Source of the DNA: Vagococcus acidifermentans
Lineage (GTDB): Bacteria > Bacillota > Bacilli > Lactobacillales > Vagococcaceae
Assembly (NCBI RefSeq): GCF_003987655.1
Contig: NZ_NGKC01000009.1
Location: forward strand, 62,001-126,000
DNA length: 64,000 bases
Direction of reading: 5' to 3'
The notes under the pieces are model-generated. The model was not told where the DNA came from. It worked only from the letters and a program-made list of their open reading frames with translations, and did not search any database. A program made the translations under genes and the position numbers. Positions 28,851 through 37,646 of this stretch are shown one piece after another. How positions within the stretch are numbered: position 1 is the first letter of the stretch; every line of letters begins with the position of its first letter.

Positions 28851-28901
28851 TGGTCTGAAAAAACTATGTTATAATATAGGTGACTGGAAGGAGGGTATTC
28901 G

Positions 28902-30176
28902 ATGCAAAAACCCCTTGCTTTTCGAATGCGGCCGACAACGATTGATGAAGTCGTCGGGCAGCAGCATCTGGTCGGTCCCGGAAAAATCATTCGCCGGATG
29001 GTCGATGCCAAGATGTTGTCGTCGATGATACTCTACGGGCCGCCGGGGACAGGTAAAACAAGTATCGCAAGTGCCATTGCCGGCTCGACACGCTATGCGT
29101 TCCGCATGCTGAATGCAGCGACGGACACAAAAAAAGATTTGCAAGTAGTGGCTGAAGAAGCCAAAATGAGCGGAACGGTCATCCTGTTGCTGGATGAAGT
29201 CCACCGTCTGGACAAAACCAAACAGGATTTTCTGCTGCCCCATCTTGAGAGCGGGCAAATCATCCTGATTGGCGCCACAACTGAAAACCCGTATATCACC
29301 ATCAATCCGGCGATTCGCAGCCGAACTCAAATTTTTGAAGTAAAGCCGCTATTGCCGCAGGAAATCGAGCTGGCGGTACAGCAGGCACTGACAGACAAAC
29401 AGCGGGGGCTCGGCGAAATGCCTATCACTCTGGACCCGGAAGCGCTGCAACATCTTGCCAGAGCCACCGGCGGCGATTTGCGCAGTGCCTTGAACGGTCT
29501 GGAGCTGGCCGCCAAATCGACACCTGCCGAAGCCGACGGCACGATTCATCTCACTTTGCCAATCATGGAAGAATGCATTCAAAAAAAAGCCCTCGTCCAT
29601 GATAAAGACGGCGACGCCCATTATGATGTCATTTCGGCTTTTCAAAAGTCGATCCGCGGCAGTGATGTGGATGCTGCCTTGCATTATATGGCCCGGCTGT
29701 GCGAGGCCGGCGAGCTGGTTATTCTATGCCGCCGACTGCTGGTGATAGCCTATGAAGACATCGGGCTGGCAAACCCGGGAGCATGCGCGCGGACGGTTTC
29801 CGCAGTGCAGGCGGCTGAAAAACTCGGGCTGCCGGAAGCGCGGATTCCATTAGCAGAAACGGTCATTGATTTATGCCTGTCGCCTAAATCAAACTCCAGC
29901 ATCTCAGCTATTGATGCCGCACTGAGTGATATCCGCAAAGGCCAAATCGGGCAAGTGCCTGACCACCTGAAAGACAGCCATTACAGCGGGGCAGAAAAAT
30001 TAAACCGGGGCGTCGGCTACAAATATCCCCACGATTTTCCAGAGTACTGGGTCGACCAGCAGTATTTGCCGGACAAGTTGAAAAACCGTTCCTACTATCA
30101 GCCCAAACTCTCAGGAAAATACGAACAAGTACTCGCCCAGCAGCTGCACAAGCTGAAGAAAAAAAGTCAAAAATAG
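28902..30176 (+). CDS. rarA: Replication-associated recombination AAA+ ATPase RarA (MgsA)
   Basis: The protein has 424 residues of the clamp-loader-like AAA+ family that acts at stalled replication forks. Walker A is GPPGTGKTS, Walker B is LLLDEVHR, sensor 1 is GATTENP and the arginine finger is in NPAIRSR. The C-terminal tetramerisation domain contains YPHDFPEYWVDQQYLP. A -10 box TATAAT lies at 28870-28875 and AAGGAGGG precedes the ATG. A 6S RNA follows, as near the rarA homologue in other Firmicutes. Confidence 0.93.
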   Translation: MQKPLAFRMRPTTIDEVVGQQHLVGPGKIIRRMVDAKMLSSMILYGPPGTGKTSIASAIAGSTRYAFRMLNAATDTKKDLQVVAEEAKMSGTVILLLDEVHRLDKTKQDFLLPHLESGQIILIGATTENPYITINPAIRSRTQIFEVKPLLPQEIELAVQQALTDKQRGLGEMPITLDPEALQHLARATGGDLRSALNGLELAAKSTPAEADGTIHLTLPIMEECIQKKALVHDKDGDAHYDVISAFQKSIRGSDVDAALHYMARLCEAGELVILCRRLLVIAYEDIGLANPGACARTVSAVQAAEKLGLPEARIPLAETVIDLCLSPKSNSSISAIDAALSDIRKGQIGQVPDHLKDSHYSGAEKLNRGVGYKYPHDFPEYWVDQQYLPDKLKNRSYYQPKLSGKYEQVLAQQLHKLKKKSQK

Positions 30177-30214
30177 AAAAACTGTTTTCCTTTAAATTGC
30201 TCATTTTCCTCTCT

Positions 30215-30228
30215 TATGATACTATACT
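30215..30228 (+). promoter_or_regulatory. -10 region for the 6S RNA
   Basis: Two overlapping candidates, TATGAT (30215-30220) and TATACT (30223-30228), precede the start of the 6S RNA. No strong -35 box is visible. Confidence 0.45.
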
Positions 30229-30233
30229 AATAG

Positions 30234-30423
30234 AATATCTGTGATGTGCGCATTGTTCCATTTAGTGTTGACCGAACAAATTAGTATTACATTGGGATTT
30301 AACGAGCAGCTTTTAAAAACATGCCTTATCACTTGGTAGTTTGCGATTGCTGCAGCAAGTCCCACCTGCTTAGAAGCGGGTTCAATACTCAGGAACGACA
30401 AACGGCATCTACGGATATTTTTA
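30234..30423 (+). ncRNA. ssrS: 6S RNA
   Basis: The 358-base space between rarA and the UspA gene contains a segment of about 190 nt whose ends pair: ATATC-TGT-GATG near 30235-30247 with CATC-T-ACGGATAT near 30406-30418. Both ends look like the termini of known 6S RNAs (GATGTGCG at the 5' side, CGGCATCT at the 3' side), and the GAAGCGGGTTCAA block also fits. Size, closing stem and position behind rarA all agree. It would bind housekeeping RNA polymerase holoenzyme in stationary phase. The exact ends are estimates. Confidence 0.8.
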
Positions 30424-30433
30424 AAGAGACAGG

Positions 30434-30469
30434 TAAGCAATTTGCATCGGCAAGTTGCTTTTTGTTTAT
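30434..30469 (+). terminator. Terminator after the 6S RNA
   Basis: AGCAATTTGC and GCAAGTTGCT pair around ATCG (one wobble), followed by TTTTTG. It separates the 6S RNA from the UspA gene. Confidence 0.65.
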
Positions 30470-30534
30470 ACATCGGCATTACTTGTTGCTCGACACTGTC
30501 TGTCATGAATTTCGAACCGGAAAGGATGAATACC

Positions 30535-31017
30535 ATGTTGAAACAATACTCGAAAATTTTAGTTGCAGTTGATGGTTCCAGAGAATCCGAGCTGGCCTTT
30601 AAAAAGGCTGTCGAGGTAGCCAAAAGAAACGAAGCGGAATTGCTGATCAGCCATATCATTGATGTGAGAGCTTTTCAGTCCATTTCATCCTTTGACGAAA
30701 CTTTGGCAGATGAAGCAACCGCCATTGCAAAAGAAACGCTGAACGACTACATCACATACGCAAACGAACACGGGCTGGAAAATGTTTCCTACAGCATTGA
30801 ATACGGTTCGCCAAAACCGCTATTATCGAAACAGCTCCCGGAAGAACGCAAAATTGATTTAATCATGATGGGCGCCACTGGTTTGAACGCAGTCGAACGG
30901 ATTTTAATCGGTTCAGTTTCCAGCTACGTATCCAGACATGCGCTGTGCGATGTGCTGATTGTACGCACTGATTTGGACAATCGCACCTTGCCGCAAAAGA
31001 AAAAAGAAGAGGAGTAA
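30535..31017 (+). CDS. Universal stress protein, UspA family
   Basis: The protein has 160 residues with one Usp domain. The ATP-binding signature G-2X-G-9X-G-S is complete in GATGLNAVERILIGSVSS, so it is of the nucleotide-binding type. I chose the ATG at 30535 (MLKQYSKILVAVDGS), with AAAGG upstream. It stands alone behind the 6S RNA terminator. The exact stress role is unknown. Confidence 0.88.
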   Translation: MLKQYSKILVAVDGSRESELAFKKAVEVAKRNEAELLISHIIDVRAFQSISSFDETLADEATAIAKETLNDYITYANEHGLENVSYSIEYGSPKPLLSKQLPEERKIDLIMMGATGLNAVERILIGSVSSYVSRHALCDVLIVRTDLDNRTLPQKKKEEE

Positions 31018-31028
31018 CTGGACAACAC

Positions 31029-31057
31029 AATGCCTAGAATTAATTTTTCTAGGCATT
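31029..31057 (+). repeat. 11-bp inverted repeat between the UspA and RpiR genes
   Basis: AATGCCTAGAA (31029-31039) and TTCTAGGCATT (31047-31057) form a perfect hairpin. It lies 11 bases after the Usp stop but lacks a following T-tract, so terminator function is only possible. Confidence 0.5.
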
Positions 31058-31086
31058 TCCCCTGTCCATGCGAAAAGAGGAACACT

Positions 31087-31833
31087 ATGCTTTTTTTAGA
31101 TTTCACACCGGATTTGACACCAATCGAACTGGATGTCTACAAATACATCGCCAATCACTTGGACAAAGTGGTTTATATGCGCATTCGCGAGCTGGCTCAG
31201 GAAACCCACGTCAGTACCACGACCATCCTCAGGTTCTGTCAGAAATTTGAATGCAGCGGTTTTTCCGAATTTAAAATCAGATTAAACCTCTACCTCAAAG
31301 AATCGGCGCCTGTTGCCGGCGGCGAAACATTTGATGCATACGCCATCAAACATTTTATCAGCCGCACACTGGAACCTGATTTTCAGCAGATTATTACTCA
31401 AGCGGCCGAGCAGCTGCAAGACAAAAGCTTGTTGCTTTTTATCGGCAAAGGCGTCTCCGGTGTCACGGCCAGCTACGGGGCGCTACATTTTTCGTCTGTG
31501 TGCAAAATGGCTTTGCGGATAGAAGACCCGGAAAATTATCCTTTCGATTTTCTCAATGAAACAGATGCCCGGAATATGGGCATCATCATCCTTTCTGTCA
31601 GCGGCGAAACACGGGAAATCATCCGCTTTTTGAACAAGATGACAGTCAAGCAGGCAACCATTATTTCAATCACCAACAGCCAAAACAGCACCATCGCCCG
31701 TTTGTCTGATGTCAACATCCCTTACTACATTACAAAAAAGCAGATTCAGGATGCAGATGTCACGTCGCAAATTCCGGCGATGTATATTTTGGAACAGCTT
31801 GCCAGTTCCGTAAAAAAACACCTTAACCAGTAG
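31087..31833 (+). CDS. MurR/RpiR family transcriptional regulator
   Basis: The protein has 248 residues. An N-terminal HTH_6 domain (about 1-75, with THVSTTTILRFCQKFECSGFSEFK) is followed by a SIS sugar-phosphate-binding domain (about 105-240). The start at 31087 has AGAGGA upstream. It converges on a GH4 glycosidase gene with a shared terminator; regulators of this family often sense phosphorylated sugars made or used by their neighbours, so it may control that gene. Confidence 0.87.
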   Translation: MLFLDFTPDLTPIELDVYKYIANHLDKVVYMRIRELAQETHVSTTTILRFCQKFECSGFSEFKIRLNLYLKESAPVAGGETFDAYAIKHFISRTLEPDFQQIITQAAEQLQDKSLLLFIGKGVSGVTASYGALHFSSVCKMALRIEDPENYPFDFLNETDARNMGIIILSVSGETREIIRFLNKMTVKQATIISITNSQNSTIARLSDVNIPYYITKKQIQDADVTSQIPAMYILEQLASSVKKHLNQ

Positions 31834-31857
31834 TTGTTACTAGTTAAGGTGTTTTAG
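31816..31857. terminator. Bidirectional terminator between rpiR-type and GH4 genes
   Basis: Arms AAACACCTTAACCAGTA and TACTAGTTAAGGTGTTTT (one mismatch) with A- and T-tracts serve both convergent genes. Confidence 0.8.
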
Positions 31858-31858
31858 C

Positions 31859-33184
31859 TTAATTCCGGTAAAAGTTCGGCAAATATTCTTTGTGCGCTGC
31901 CAGCAGTTCCTCCATGACCTCTTTGGCGGCATACCCGCTGAGTATCAATGGATTCATTGTGAATGCCTGTAGCAGCGTGCCCTTGTCACCCGTCACTGCC
32001 GCTTCCACAGTCAGCAGCTCCATGGCCTTCATCAACTGCAGCAACCCTCTTTCTTGAGGCGGGAAGCTGCCAAACTGAAACGGAACAGGACCTGCTCCGG
32101 TAATCATGCACGTCACCTCCACAGCAACGTCATCCGGCAAATCGGTAATCGTGCCGTTGTTCCGTGTGCTGACAGTCATCACCCGCCGTTTGTCATTGTA
32201 AATGGCATTGATGATTTCACAAGCCGCTTCGCTGTATCTGGCTCCGCCGCGTTCGGCCAGCTGCTGCGGTTTGTAATCCAGCGCCGGATCTTTGTAAAGT
32301 TCGAACAGCTCATGTTCAATCCGTTTGACTTTTTCCGCCCGGGTGCCGTTGACTTCAAAATCCGCCAGCTCCTCTTTCAGCATCTTGTCCGTCATGTAGT
32401 AGTACTGATGATACGGACACGGCATCATTCCCAAATGCTTGATTTGTTCCAGCAGATACTCGTTGTCCTTAATATTGGCAACGATTGAATCTGTTCCTTT
32501 TTGACCGTACATGACGTCAACCAGTTCAGCTGTCAAATCATTGCCGCGGTTGTCTTTGACCGTGTGCCAATGCAGATGATTCAACCCGGCAAAGTGGAAA
32601 AACAAATCGCGCGTATCCCGCCCCAGCAGTTTGGCCTCCTCGACGACCGCGTTGACCGGTATATTGCACAAACCGATGATCTTATCCCACTTGCCGTAGC
32701 GCAAGACTGCTTCTGTCACCATACCGGCCGGATTGGTAAAGTTGATGAGCCAAGCATCCGGGCACAACTCTTTCATATCTTCCACAATATCTAAAATAAC
32801 AGGTACCGTGCGCAGTGCTTTGAATATACCGCCTGCGCCATTCGTTTCCTGACCGATCATGCCATGACTCAGCGGAATCCGTTCATCCTGAATACGGGCA
32901 TCCAGCAAGCCGACCCGCAGTTGTGTCGTGACAAAGTCCGCATCTTTCAGTGCTTCTCTGCGGTCCAGCGTCAGATGCACTTCACAATCAATGCCGGCTG
33001 CCTTGACCATCCGTTTGGCCATGTTGCCGACGATGTCCAATTTTTCCTTCCCGGCTTCGATATCCACCAGCCAAAATTCTTTGACCGGCAGTTCCTGATA
33101 GCGGTCAATAAACCCCTCCATCAATTCCGGTGTATAACTGGAGCCGCCCCCGATTGTGACAATCTTTAATCCTTTGGTCATCAT
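31859..33184 (-). CDS. GH4 family 6-phospho-beta-glucosidase
   Basis: The protein has 441 residues. GH4 enzymes hydrolyse 6-phospho-glycosides by an NAD+- and Mn2+-dependent redox-elimination mechanism. The NAD-binding loop is TIGGGSSYTPELMEGF. INFTNPAG and the metal-site GLCNIP (Cys) and GLNHLHW (His) are present. The sequence is closest in style to 6-phospho-beta-glucosidases (LicH/CelF type). Tandem ATGs at 33184 and 33181 follow AAGGAGG; either may be used. No PTS permease is adjacent. Confidence 0.87.
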   Translation of the reverse strand: MMTKGLKIVTIGGGSSYTPELMEGFIDRYQELPVKEFWLVDIEAGKEKLDIVGNMAKRMVKAAGIDCEVHLTLDRREALKDADFVTTQLRVGLLDARIQDERIPLSHGMIGQETNGAGGIFKALRTVPVILDIVEDMKELCPDAWLINFTNPAGMVTEAVLRYGKWDKIIGLCNIPVNAVVEEAKLLGRDTRDLFFHFAGLNHLHWHTVKDNRGNDLTAELVDVMYGQKGTDSIVANIKDNEYLLEQIKHLGMMPCPYHQYYYMTDKMLKEELADFEVNGTRAEKVKRIEHELFELYKDPALDYKPQQLAERGGARYSEAACEIINAIYNDKRRVMTVSTRNNGTITDLPDDVAVEVTCMITGAGPVPFQFGSFPPQERGLLQLMKAMELLTVEAAVTGDKGTLLQAFTMNPLILSGYAAKEVMEELLAAHKEYLPNFYRN

Positions 33185-33424
33185 GATTCCTCCTTGTTTT
33201 TTTCCTCACTGTCAGTATAAACCAGCCCGAGAGTGAATACAGCCGCTCCGAATCAAAAAGTGTCAGCTATCTGAAATAGGATTTTTTCACACAAATAAAA
33301 CACCTTGTCACATACAACGGAACATCTTTCAGATTGATTCATGCGATACTTGTAGCACCGATGGAATTTTTTTGATACACTCAACATGTATTCATTCACA
33401 TCTACCAGTCTGGAGGAGTCTGTT

Positions 33425-34513
33425 ATGCCATTTTTTGATGATCCAATTATCACGTTGTTTGGGCTGTTTTTTTTATTGTGCACTATTATTTTTGGTTTTT
33501 ATCTAGCCTGCCGGCCGACTAGTCTGTGGACCGGTTTTTGGGGAATCGTCTTTATCGCAGATTGCTCATTCATCATCATCTTGACACTGTATAAAATCAG
33601 TTCAACTCTGATGTATGTCGTCAGTATCCCGATTTTGGCTGCCCTTGCACTGTTGACATTGAGCAGTCAAATCTCAATCATCTTTCTCCTGCTGAATGAG
33701 CGGATACTGATAAAAAAAGAAGGCAAATCACTGGGGAATTTCCTGCCTGCCATCATTGCCGTGCTGCTGATTTTATTTGAAGTCGGCTTTTTCATTGTCA
33801 ACCGCTTTTTCAGCAACAGCCTGCTGTTTAATTTCTTTACGTTCTTTAACAGCTGCCTGACTTATTTTGTCGTGATTTTCTTTATGTATTCCTTGACGGC
33901 ACTGCTTTATAAACTGGTGCCGATTCGTTCAAAAGTCGACTACATCATCGTTCTTGGTTCCGGGTTAAGCGGAGATAAAGTGACGCCGCTCCTTGCCGGC
34001 AGAATCGAGGCCGGTATCGCCCTGTACAATAAACAGGCGGAGAAGCTGAATCACCATCCGACCATCATCCTTTCAGGCGGTCAGGGCGCGGATGAAAAAA
34101 TCCCGGAAGCCCATGCTATGTACAACTATATCAAAGAAAAAGGCTATCATATCGATACGCTCTATATAGAAGACAAATCAACCAGCACCTACGAAAACAT
34201 CACGTTTTCCGAGCAGCTGGCAGTTGCCAACGACGGTATTGAAAATTTTCAACATCAGACAATCGCCATCGCCACCAGCAGCTATCACCTGCTGCGAGCC
34301 GGCAAAATTGCGAAGAAACTCGGCATCCGCGCAAGAGGGGCCGGTGCCAAAACAAAAGGATATTACATTCCTGCGGCGTTCATCCGCGAGTACATCGGTT
34401 ACTTGGAAATGACGAAAACCCGCCATTTAGTGTTTATCGCTCTTAGCTTCACCTTCACCGTCCTGTTGGAAATCGTCGCACGGATTATCAGCCAGATGAT
34501 GGGAGCCAGCTGA
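33425..34513 (+). CDS. YdcF/SanA-like membrane protein (DUF218)
   Basis: The protein has 362 residues. Five or so hydrophobic segments (about 8-170) precede a DUF218 domain (about 185-330) with YIIVLGSGL, ILSGGQGADEKIPEA and EDKSTSTYENITFS, and a final hydrophobic segment is near 340-360. This long YdcF-like form is common in Lactobacillales. Members bind or modify envelope precursors or SAM in a few cases, but no function is settled. I chose the ATG at 33425, seven bases after GGAGGAG. Confidence 0.82.
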   Translation: MPFFDDPIITLFGLFFLLCTIIFGFYLACRPTSLWTGFWGIVFIADCSFIIILTLYKISSTLMYVVSIPILAALALLTLSSQISIIFLLLNERILIKKEGKSLGNFLPAIIAVLLILFEVGFFIVNRFFSNSLLFNFFTFFNSCLTYFVVIFFMYSLTALLYKLVPIRSKVDYIIVLGSGLSGDKVTPLLAGRIEAGIALYNKQAEKLNHHPTIILSGGQGADEKIPEAHAMYNYIKEKGYHIDTLYIEDKSTSTYENITFSEQLAVANDGIENFQHQTIAIATSSYHLLRAGKIAKKLGIRARGAGAKTKGYYIPAAFIREYIGYLEMTKTRHLVFIALSFTFTVLLEIVARIISQMMGAS

Positions 34514-34595
34514 GGTAATTAAAAACAATCTCGTTCTCGCTTTCAACAGACAATACCGCATACAGTTTGTTTTTCCGACCGGCAAATCACTTCAA

Positions 34596-34625
34596 TTGAC
34601 AATATCCCTGACGGTGCGCTAAGAT
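34596..34625 (+). promoter_or_regulatory. Promoter of the GNAT acetyltransferase gene
   Basis: TTGACA (34596-34601), an 18-base spacer and TAAGAT (34620-34625) precede the gene; transcription should begin about 20 bases before the ATG. Confidence 0.65.
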
Positions 34626-34652
34626 GGAGCCTGTTAGGAGAGAGATAGTATT

Positions 34653-35219
34653 ATGATTCGTTTAGCTACACCGGCCGACGCTGAAGAAGCAGTTGATTTA
34701 TTGACCATCGTCCTGCGGGACATGGAGCTGCCTATTTTGACACAATTGCCAGAAGAACAGTTGCGTGACATGCTCATCGAAGCATTTCATTCGACGAAAA
34801 CGTATCGCTACGGTTTTAAAAATGCGCTGGTCAACGAACTTGACGGCAAAGTGGCAGGTATTGCCTTCGGCTATTCCGCCAATGATGAACCGATTATCGA
34901 TGACGTTTTCAACACGATTTTAAAATCCCAGTCAGTTCCTGAGCACTATCGACTGTTTAATGAACCAGAAGTTTATGAAAACGAGTGGTATTTGGATACT
35001 CTGGTCACTTCAGCAAACTTTCGCGGCAAAGGAGTTGCCACTCGTTTGTTACAGACATTACCCGATTTGGCAAACCAAGCGGGACATGACAAAATTGGTC
35101 TCAATGTCGACCAGATCAATCATCATGCCAGAAGTCTGTATGTCAACAAAGGGTTTTCCAAAGTAGGAGAACTGACTATTTCAAATCATCTTTATGATCA
35201 TATGCAAAAAAGCTGCTGA
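34653..35219 (+). CDS. GNAT family N-acetyltransferase
   Basis: The protein has 188 residues. The acetyl-CoA loop is VTSANFRGKGVATRLL (R-G-x-G-x-A pattern) and the C-terminal part NHHARSLYVNKGFSKVGE is typical of the GNAT fold. The substrate is unknown. AGGAGAG precedes the ATG, and a strong hairpin terminator follows. Confidence 0.85.
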   Translation: MIRLATPADAEEAVDLLTIVLRDMELPILTQLPEEQLRDMLIEAFHSTKTYRYGFKNALVNELDGKVAGIAFGYSANDEPIIDDVFNTILKSQSVPEHYRLFNEPEVYENEWYLDTLVTSANFRGKGVATRLLQTLPDLANQAGHDKIGLNVDQINHHARSLYVNKGFSKVGELTISNHLYDHMQKSC

Positions 35220-35245
35220 TTGTTACAGGTCAGCGGCTTTTTTGG
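35205..35245 (+). terminator. Terminator after the GNAT gene
   Basis: AAAAAAGC-GCTGA and TCAGC-GCTTTTTT arms form a hairpin beginning within the last codons of the gene, followed by a T-tract. Confidence 0.78.
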
Positions 35246-35536
35246 GTTTTTTTTCCAAAGATGAGTAAAAATTAGTTTGGAATCAAGTAGAATTAGACAC
35301 TAGTTTCAATACTTTAATATGAGGGAGGCCTGCTTCCTATTTTAGCAGGTTTTGTACTTTCTGTTTCAATGCCCGGCAAGTCTTTTAAGTATTGGCAGCA
35401 TCTTTGCTCCTAAAAGCAGTCAACAGATTGTGAAAGCCGTGGTAAGTATCGTGGAATAAGAAAGCAGTCGGTCATATCCTCTATTAGAATGAACCGACGC
35501 ATCAGAACCTATAATCATCTTTTTCACCCATAATTC
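35246..35536. other. Intergenic region, AT-rich, no supported gene
   Basis: Only short interrupted frames are present. One frame on the minus strand reads GSDASVHSNRGYD, but nothing links it to a known protein. Composition changes here towards the AT-rich segment that follows. Confidence 0.4.
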
Positions 35537-36571
35537 TCATTTTGTCTCACCTCCAATTGGATAATGATATGCGGCACTTTTCATTTTCCAAAGCGCGAGA
35601 CCGGCAAAGCTGGTGACCGCAAAAGTTGCGGCAAATAACTCCATGCCTGTAATCTCTTTTCCATTGAAAAACATTGCCGACACTTGTTTGATAGACTCCA
35701 AGAAAGCCGGGTGTAACAAGAAATTTTTTTGTGTTAAAAAGCGGACAAATTTTTGCTGCCGCCATACCGGCTGTTTCAATTGCAATATCCGTGCTAAAAA
35801 AAACAAAGAAAATGGGATGAGACTGAAAAAGAAATTTTTATCATCTCCCTGACGTTGAAAAACAACCCAGCCCTCCGCACTGAAACATAAAATGCTAAAA
35901 AATAATTTCCCATTCAAATACTTTTGAAAAATTGACCGATGCTGATTCTGTGCTAAAATAAACCCTAGCCAAACGAATATCGGAGAGTAGAACAAACCGT
36001 TTCTGGTGGTGAAAAACAACTTGCGGTATGAAGAATAAATAAGATTGAGCATTGTATTTTCTATATAAGATGAATATGTTTCTAATGCGCCAAAACTGTA
36101 AAGCAGCAGCAACAAGCTAAGAGGGACAAATATGCGTTTGAATTTACTCAGCTTTCGGGTAATCCATAGTCCTGCAAATAAGCCGGGATAATACCATAAA
36201 TGATAGCAAGTGCCGATGTAAGAAAAAGCACCGGCCAGTGCCAAGGGAAACAAAACAAAAGGTACATTTTGCTGACATAAAAATGACACCGCAAAGGGCA
36301 AATAAATGACGCTCCAAAATAAATATTGTTTCAGTAAACGCCGTGTATATTGTGAGTAATATCCTGAAAACTTCCGGCTTTTCTCATAAAAAAAGTATCC
36401 AGTGGTTATCAGAAAAAATGGCACAGCTGTCCGGCATAATATGCTTTTGATAAAAAAATGGAGAGCATCCTGTTGAAAAAGCCGGCCGCAATGGACCAAA
36501 ATGATCAGAACAGAAGCAATATATTGTATAATGGTGATTAGTGTGTAGTTTGATGACTGCGAGTGATTCAT
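35537..36571 (-). CDS. Acyltransferase_3-like membrane protein
   Basis: The protein has 344 residues with about ten hydrophobic segments. The N-terminus (IIQYIASVLIILVHCGRL) carries the histidine that acyltransferase_3 proteins have in the first segment, and CRTAVPFFLITTGYFF matches the second family block. The last segment NFLLHPAFLES resembles the family's YxxHP block. The family O-acylates surface polysaccharide, peptidoglycan or other glycans. There is no polysaccharide gene nearby, so the substrate is open. AT-rich; divergent from an XRE-type regulator. Confidence 0.77.
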   Translation of the reverse strand: MNHSQSSNYTLITIIQYIASVLIILVHCGRLFQQDALHFFIKSILCRTAVPFFLITTGYFFYEKSRKFSGYYSQYTRRLLKQYLFWSVIYLPFAVSFLCQQNVPFVLFPLALAGAFSYIGTCYHLWYYPGLFAGLWITRKLSKFKRIFVPLSLLLLLYSFGALETYSSYIENTMLNLIYSSYRKLFFTTRNGLFYSPIFVWLGFILAQNQHRSIFQKYLNGKLFFSILCFSAEGWVVFQRQGDDKNFFFSLIPFSLFFLARILQLKQPVWRQQKFVRFLTQKNFLLHPAFLESIKQVSAMFFNGKEITGMELFAATFAVTSFAGLALWKMKSAAYHYPIGGETK

Positions 36572-36714
36572 AATAACTCCTTTCTTTTTGAATCACATCA
36601 TACTAATCAGTCAAAGAGAAATAAAGAAACAAAACATGACTTTGAAAAATAAGAATGATACGTATAGTGACAGACTAATTAAACTGTTTTTTATTGTGTC
36701 ACCTTATGTTGCAT

Positions 36715-36730
36715 CCCCGTCAATACGGGG
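36715..36730 (+). repeat. Short GC-rich palindrome upstream of the membrane-bound XRE gene
   Basis: CCCCGT (36715-36720) and ACGGGG (36725-36730) enclose CAAT in an otherwise AT-rich promoter region. It may be an operator or an mRNA leader hairpin. Confidence 0.4.
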
Positions 36731-36769
36731 TTCAGACGCATGAGTTAGATGTGTTAAAAGGAGATATAA

Positions 36770-37558
36770 ATGGAGATTGGAAAAGTAATCAAGCAAAAAA
36801 GAACAGAATTAAATCTGACCCAAGAGGATTTGGCAAAAGAACTGTTCGTCTCGCGACAGCTCATCTCAAAATGGGAAAATGGCAAAAGCTATCCTGACTT
36901 GGAACAAGTAGTCAAACTGAGTGAACGTTTCAATCTTTCTTTAGATGAGCTTTTAAAGGGAGATGAATACATTGTTAAAGAATTAACCTTTGACACTGCT
37001 AAGAAAAAATTACTGGAAATTTTACTAGTAGTGCTGACCATTGCTACTATCAGTTTGCTGTCAATTATTGGTTTTGGTTTATATATTGATGGCGCCTTTC
37101 TTCAATATAATGACATTACCGTAACGAAGGTAGAAAAGAAAATCTTGCCTGAGAAAAAAGTATCGCTTCCCGGCAGCGGTGAAATCATCACTCTCCCGGA
37201 AGATGTTGAAACTACCATTCACTTCAAGACCGACAAGCCATTCGTTCATTTAGCCAATCGGAGCGGGTTAAGGAATGCTGAGGATTCTGAAAACATTCAA
37301 GTCTTCATACATGGAGAATATAAACTATTCGGCGGAAATAAAGAAAGTACCATTGTTATCTTGAGCCAGAGGGAAAATATTTTTAATGACTATCATTTAA
37401 ATATTGGAAGAAGTATTTGTATCACGGACCCAAAAAAAGAAAGAAAAGCCGTTCAGACGATGGAAGATGGTACAGGACCTCCTTCTATCAAAGACACATC
37501 AAAACTTTTGGTTTCATGGGATGAAATTGAAAAACTTCCAGATACTTCAGCAAAATAG
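36770..37558 (+). CDS. Membrane-anchored XRE-family regulator with an extracytoplasmic domain
   Basis: The protein has 262 residues. An HTH_3 domain (residues 4-60, TQEDLAKELFVSRQLISKWENGK) is followed by one hydrophobic segment at about 83-108 and then about 155 mainly polar residues outside the membrane with no motif I recognise. The architecture suggests a one-component sensor in which an external signal changes DNA binding. AAAGGAGA precedes the ATG. It is divergent from the acyltransferase_3 gene, its most likely target. AT-rich compared with its flanks. Confidence 0.8.
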   Translation: MEIGKVIKQKRTELNLTQEDLAKELFVSRQLISKWENGKSYPDLEQVVKLSERFNLSLDELLKGDEYIVKELTFDTAKKKLLEILLVVLTIATISLLSIIGFGLYIDGAFLQYNDITVTKVEKKILPEKKVSLPGSGEIITLPEDVETTIHFKTDKPFVHLANRSGLRNAEDSENIQVFIHGEYKLFGGNKESTIVILSQRENIFNDYHLNIGRSICITDPKKERKAVQTMEDGTGPPSIKDTSKLLVSWDEIEKLPDTSAK

Positions 37559-37583
37559 AAATCAAATATACACATTTAGATAT

Positions 37584-37634
37584 AAAAAAAGCCAATAGAG
37601 ATGATAGTGACTTATCATATCTACTGGCTTTTTA
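37584..37634. terminator. Bidirectional terminator after the membrane-bound XRE gene
   Basis: AAAAAAAGCCA-TAGA-ATGATA pairs with TATCAT-TCTA-TGGCTTTTT, with small interruptions, and both ends have A- or T-tracts. It serves the metallophosphoesterase gene from the other side. Confidence 0.75.
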
Positions 37635-37646
37635 ATGGTTCTTTGC

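Noticed and set aside
30222-30659. 145-codon minus-strand frame over the rarA-UspA gap
   Set aside because: It is antisense to the 6S RNA and to the start of the UspA gene; no ribosome binding site.
35246-35536. IS3-type transposase remnant suggested by the SVHSNRG reading
   Set aside because: The match is a few residues only, the frame is interrupted, and no terminal inverted repeats were seen.
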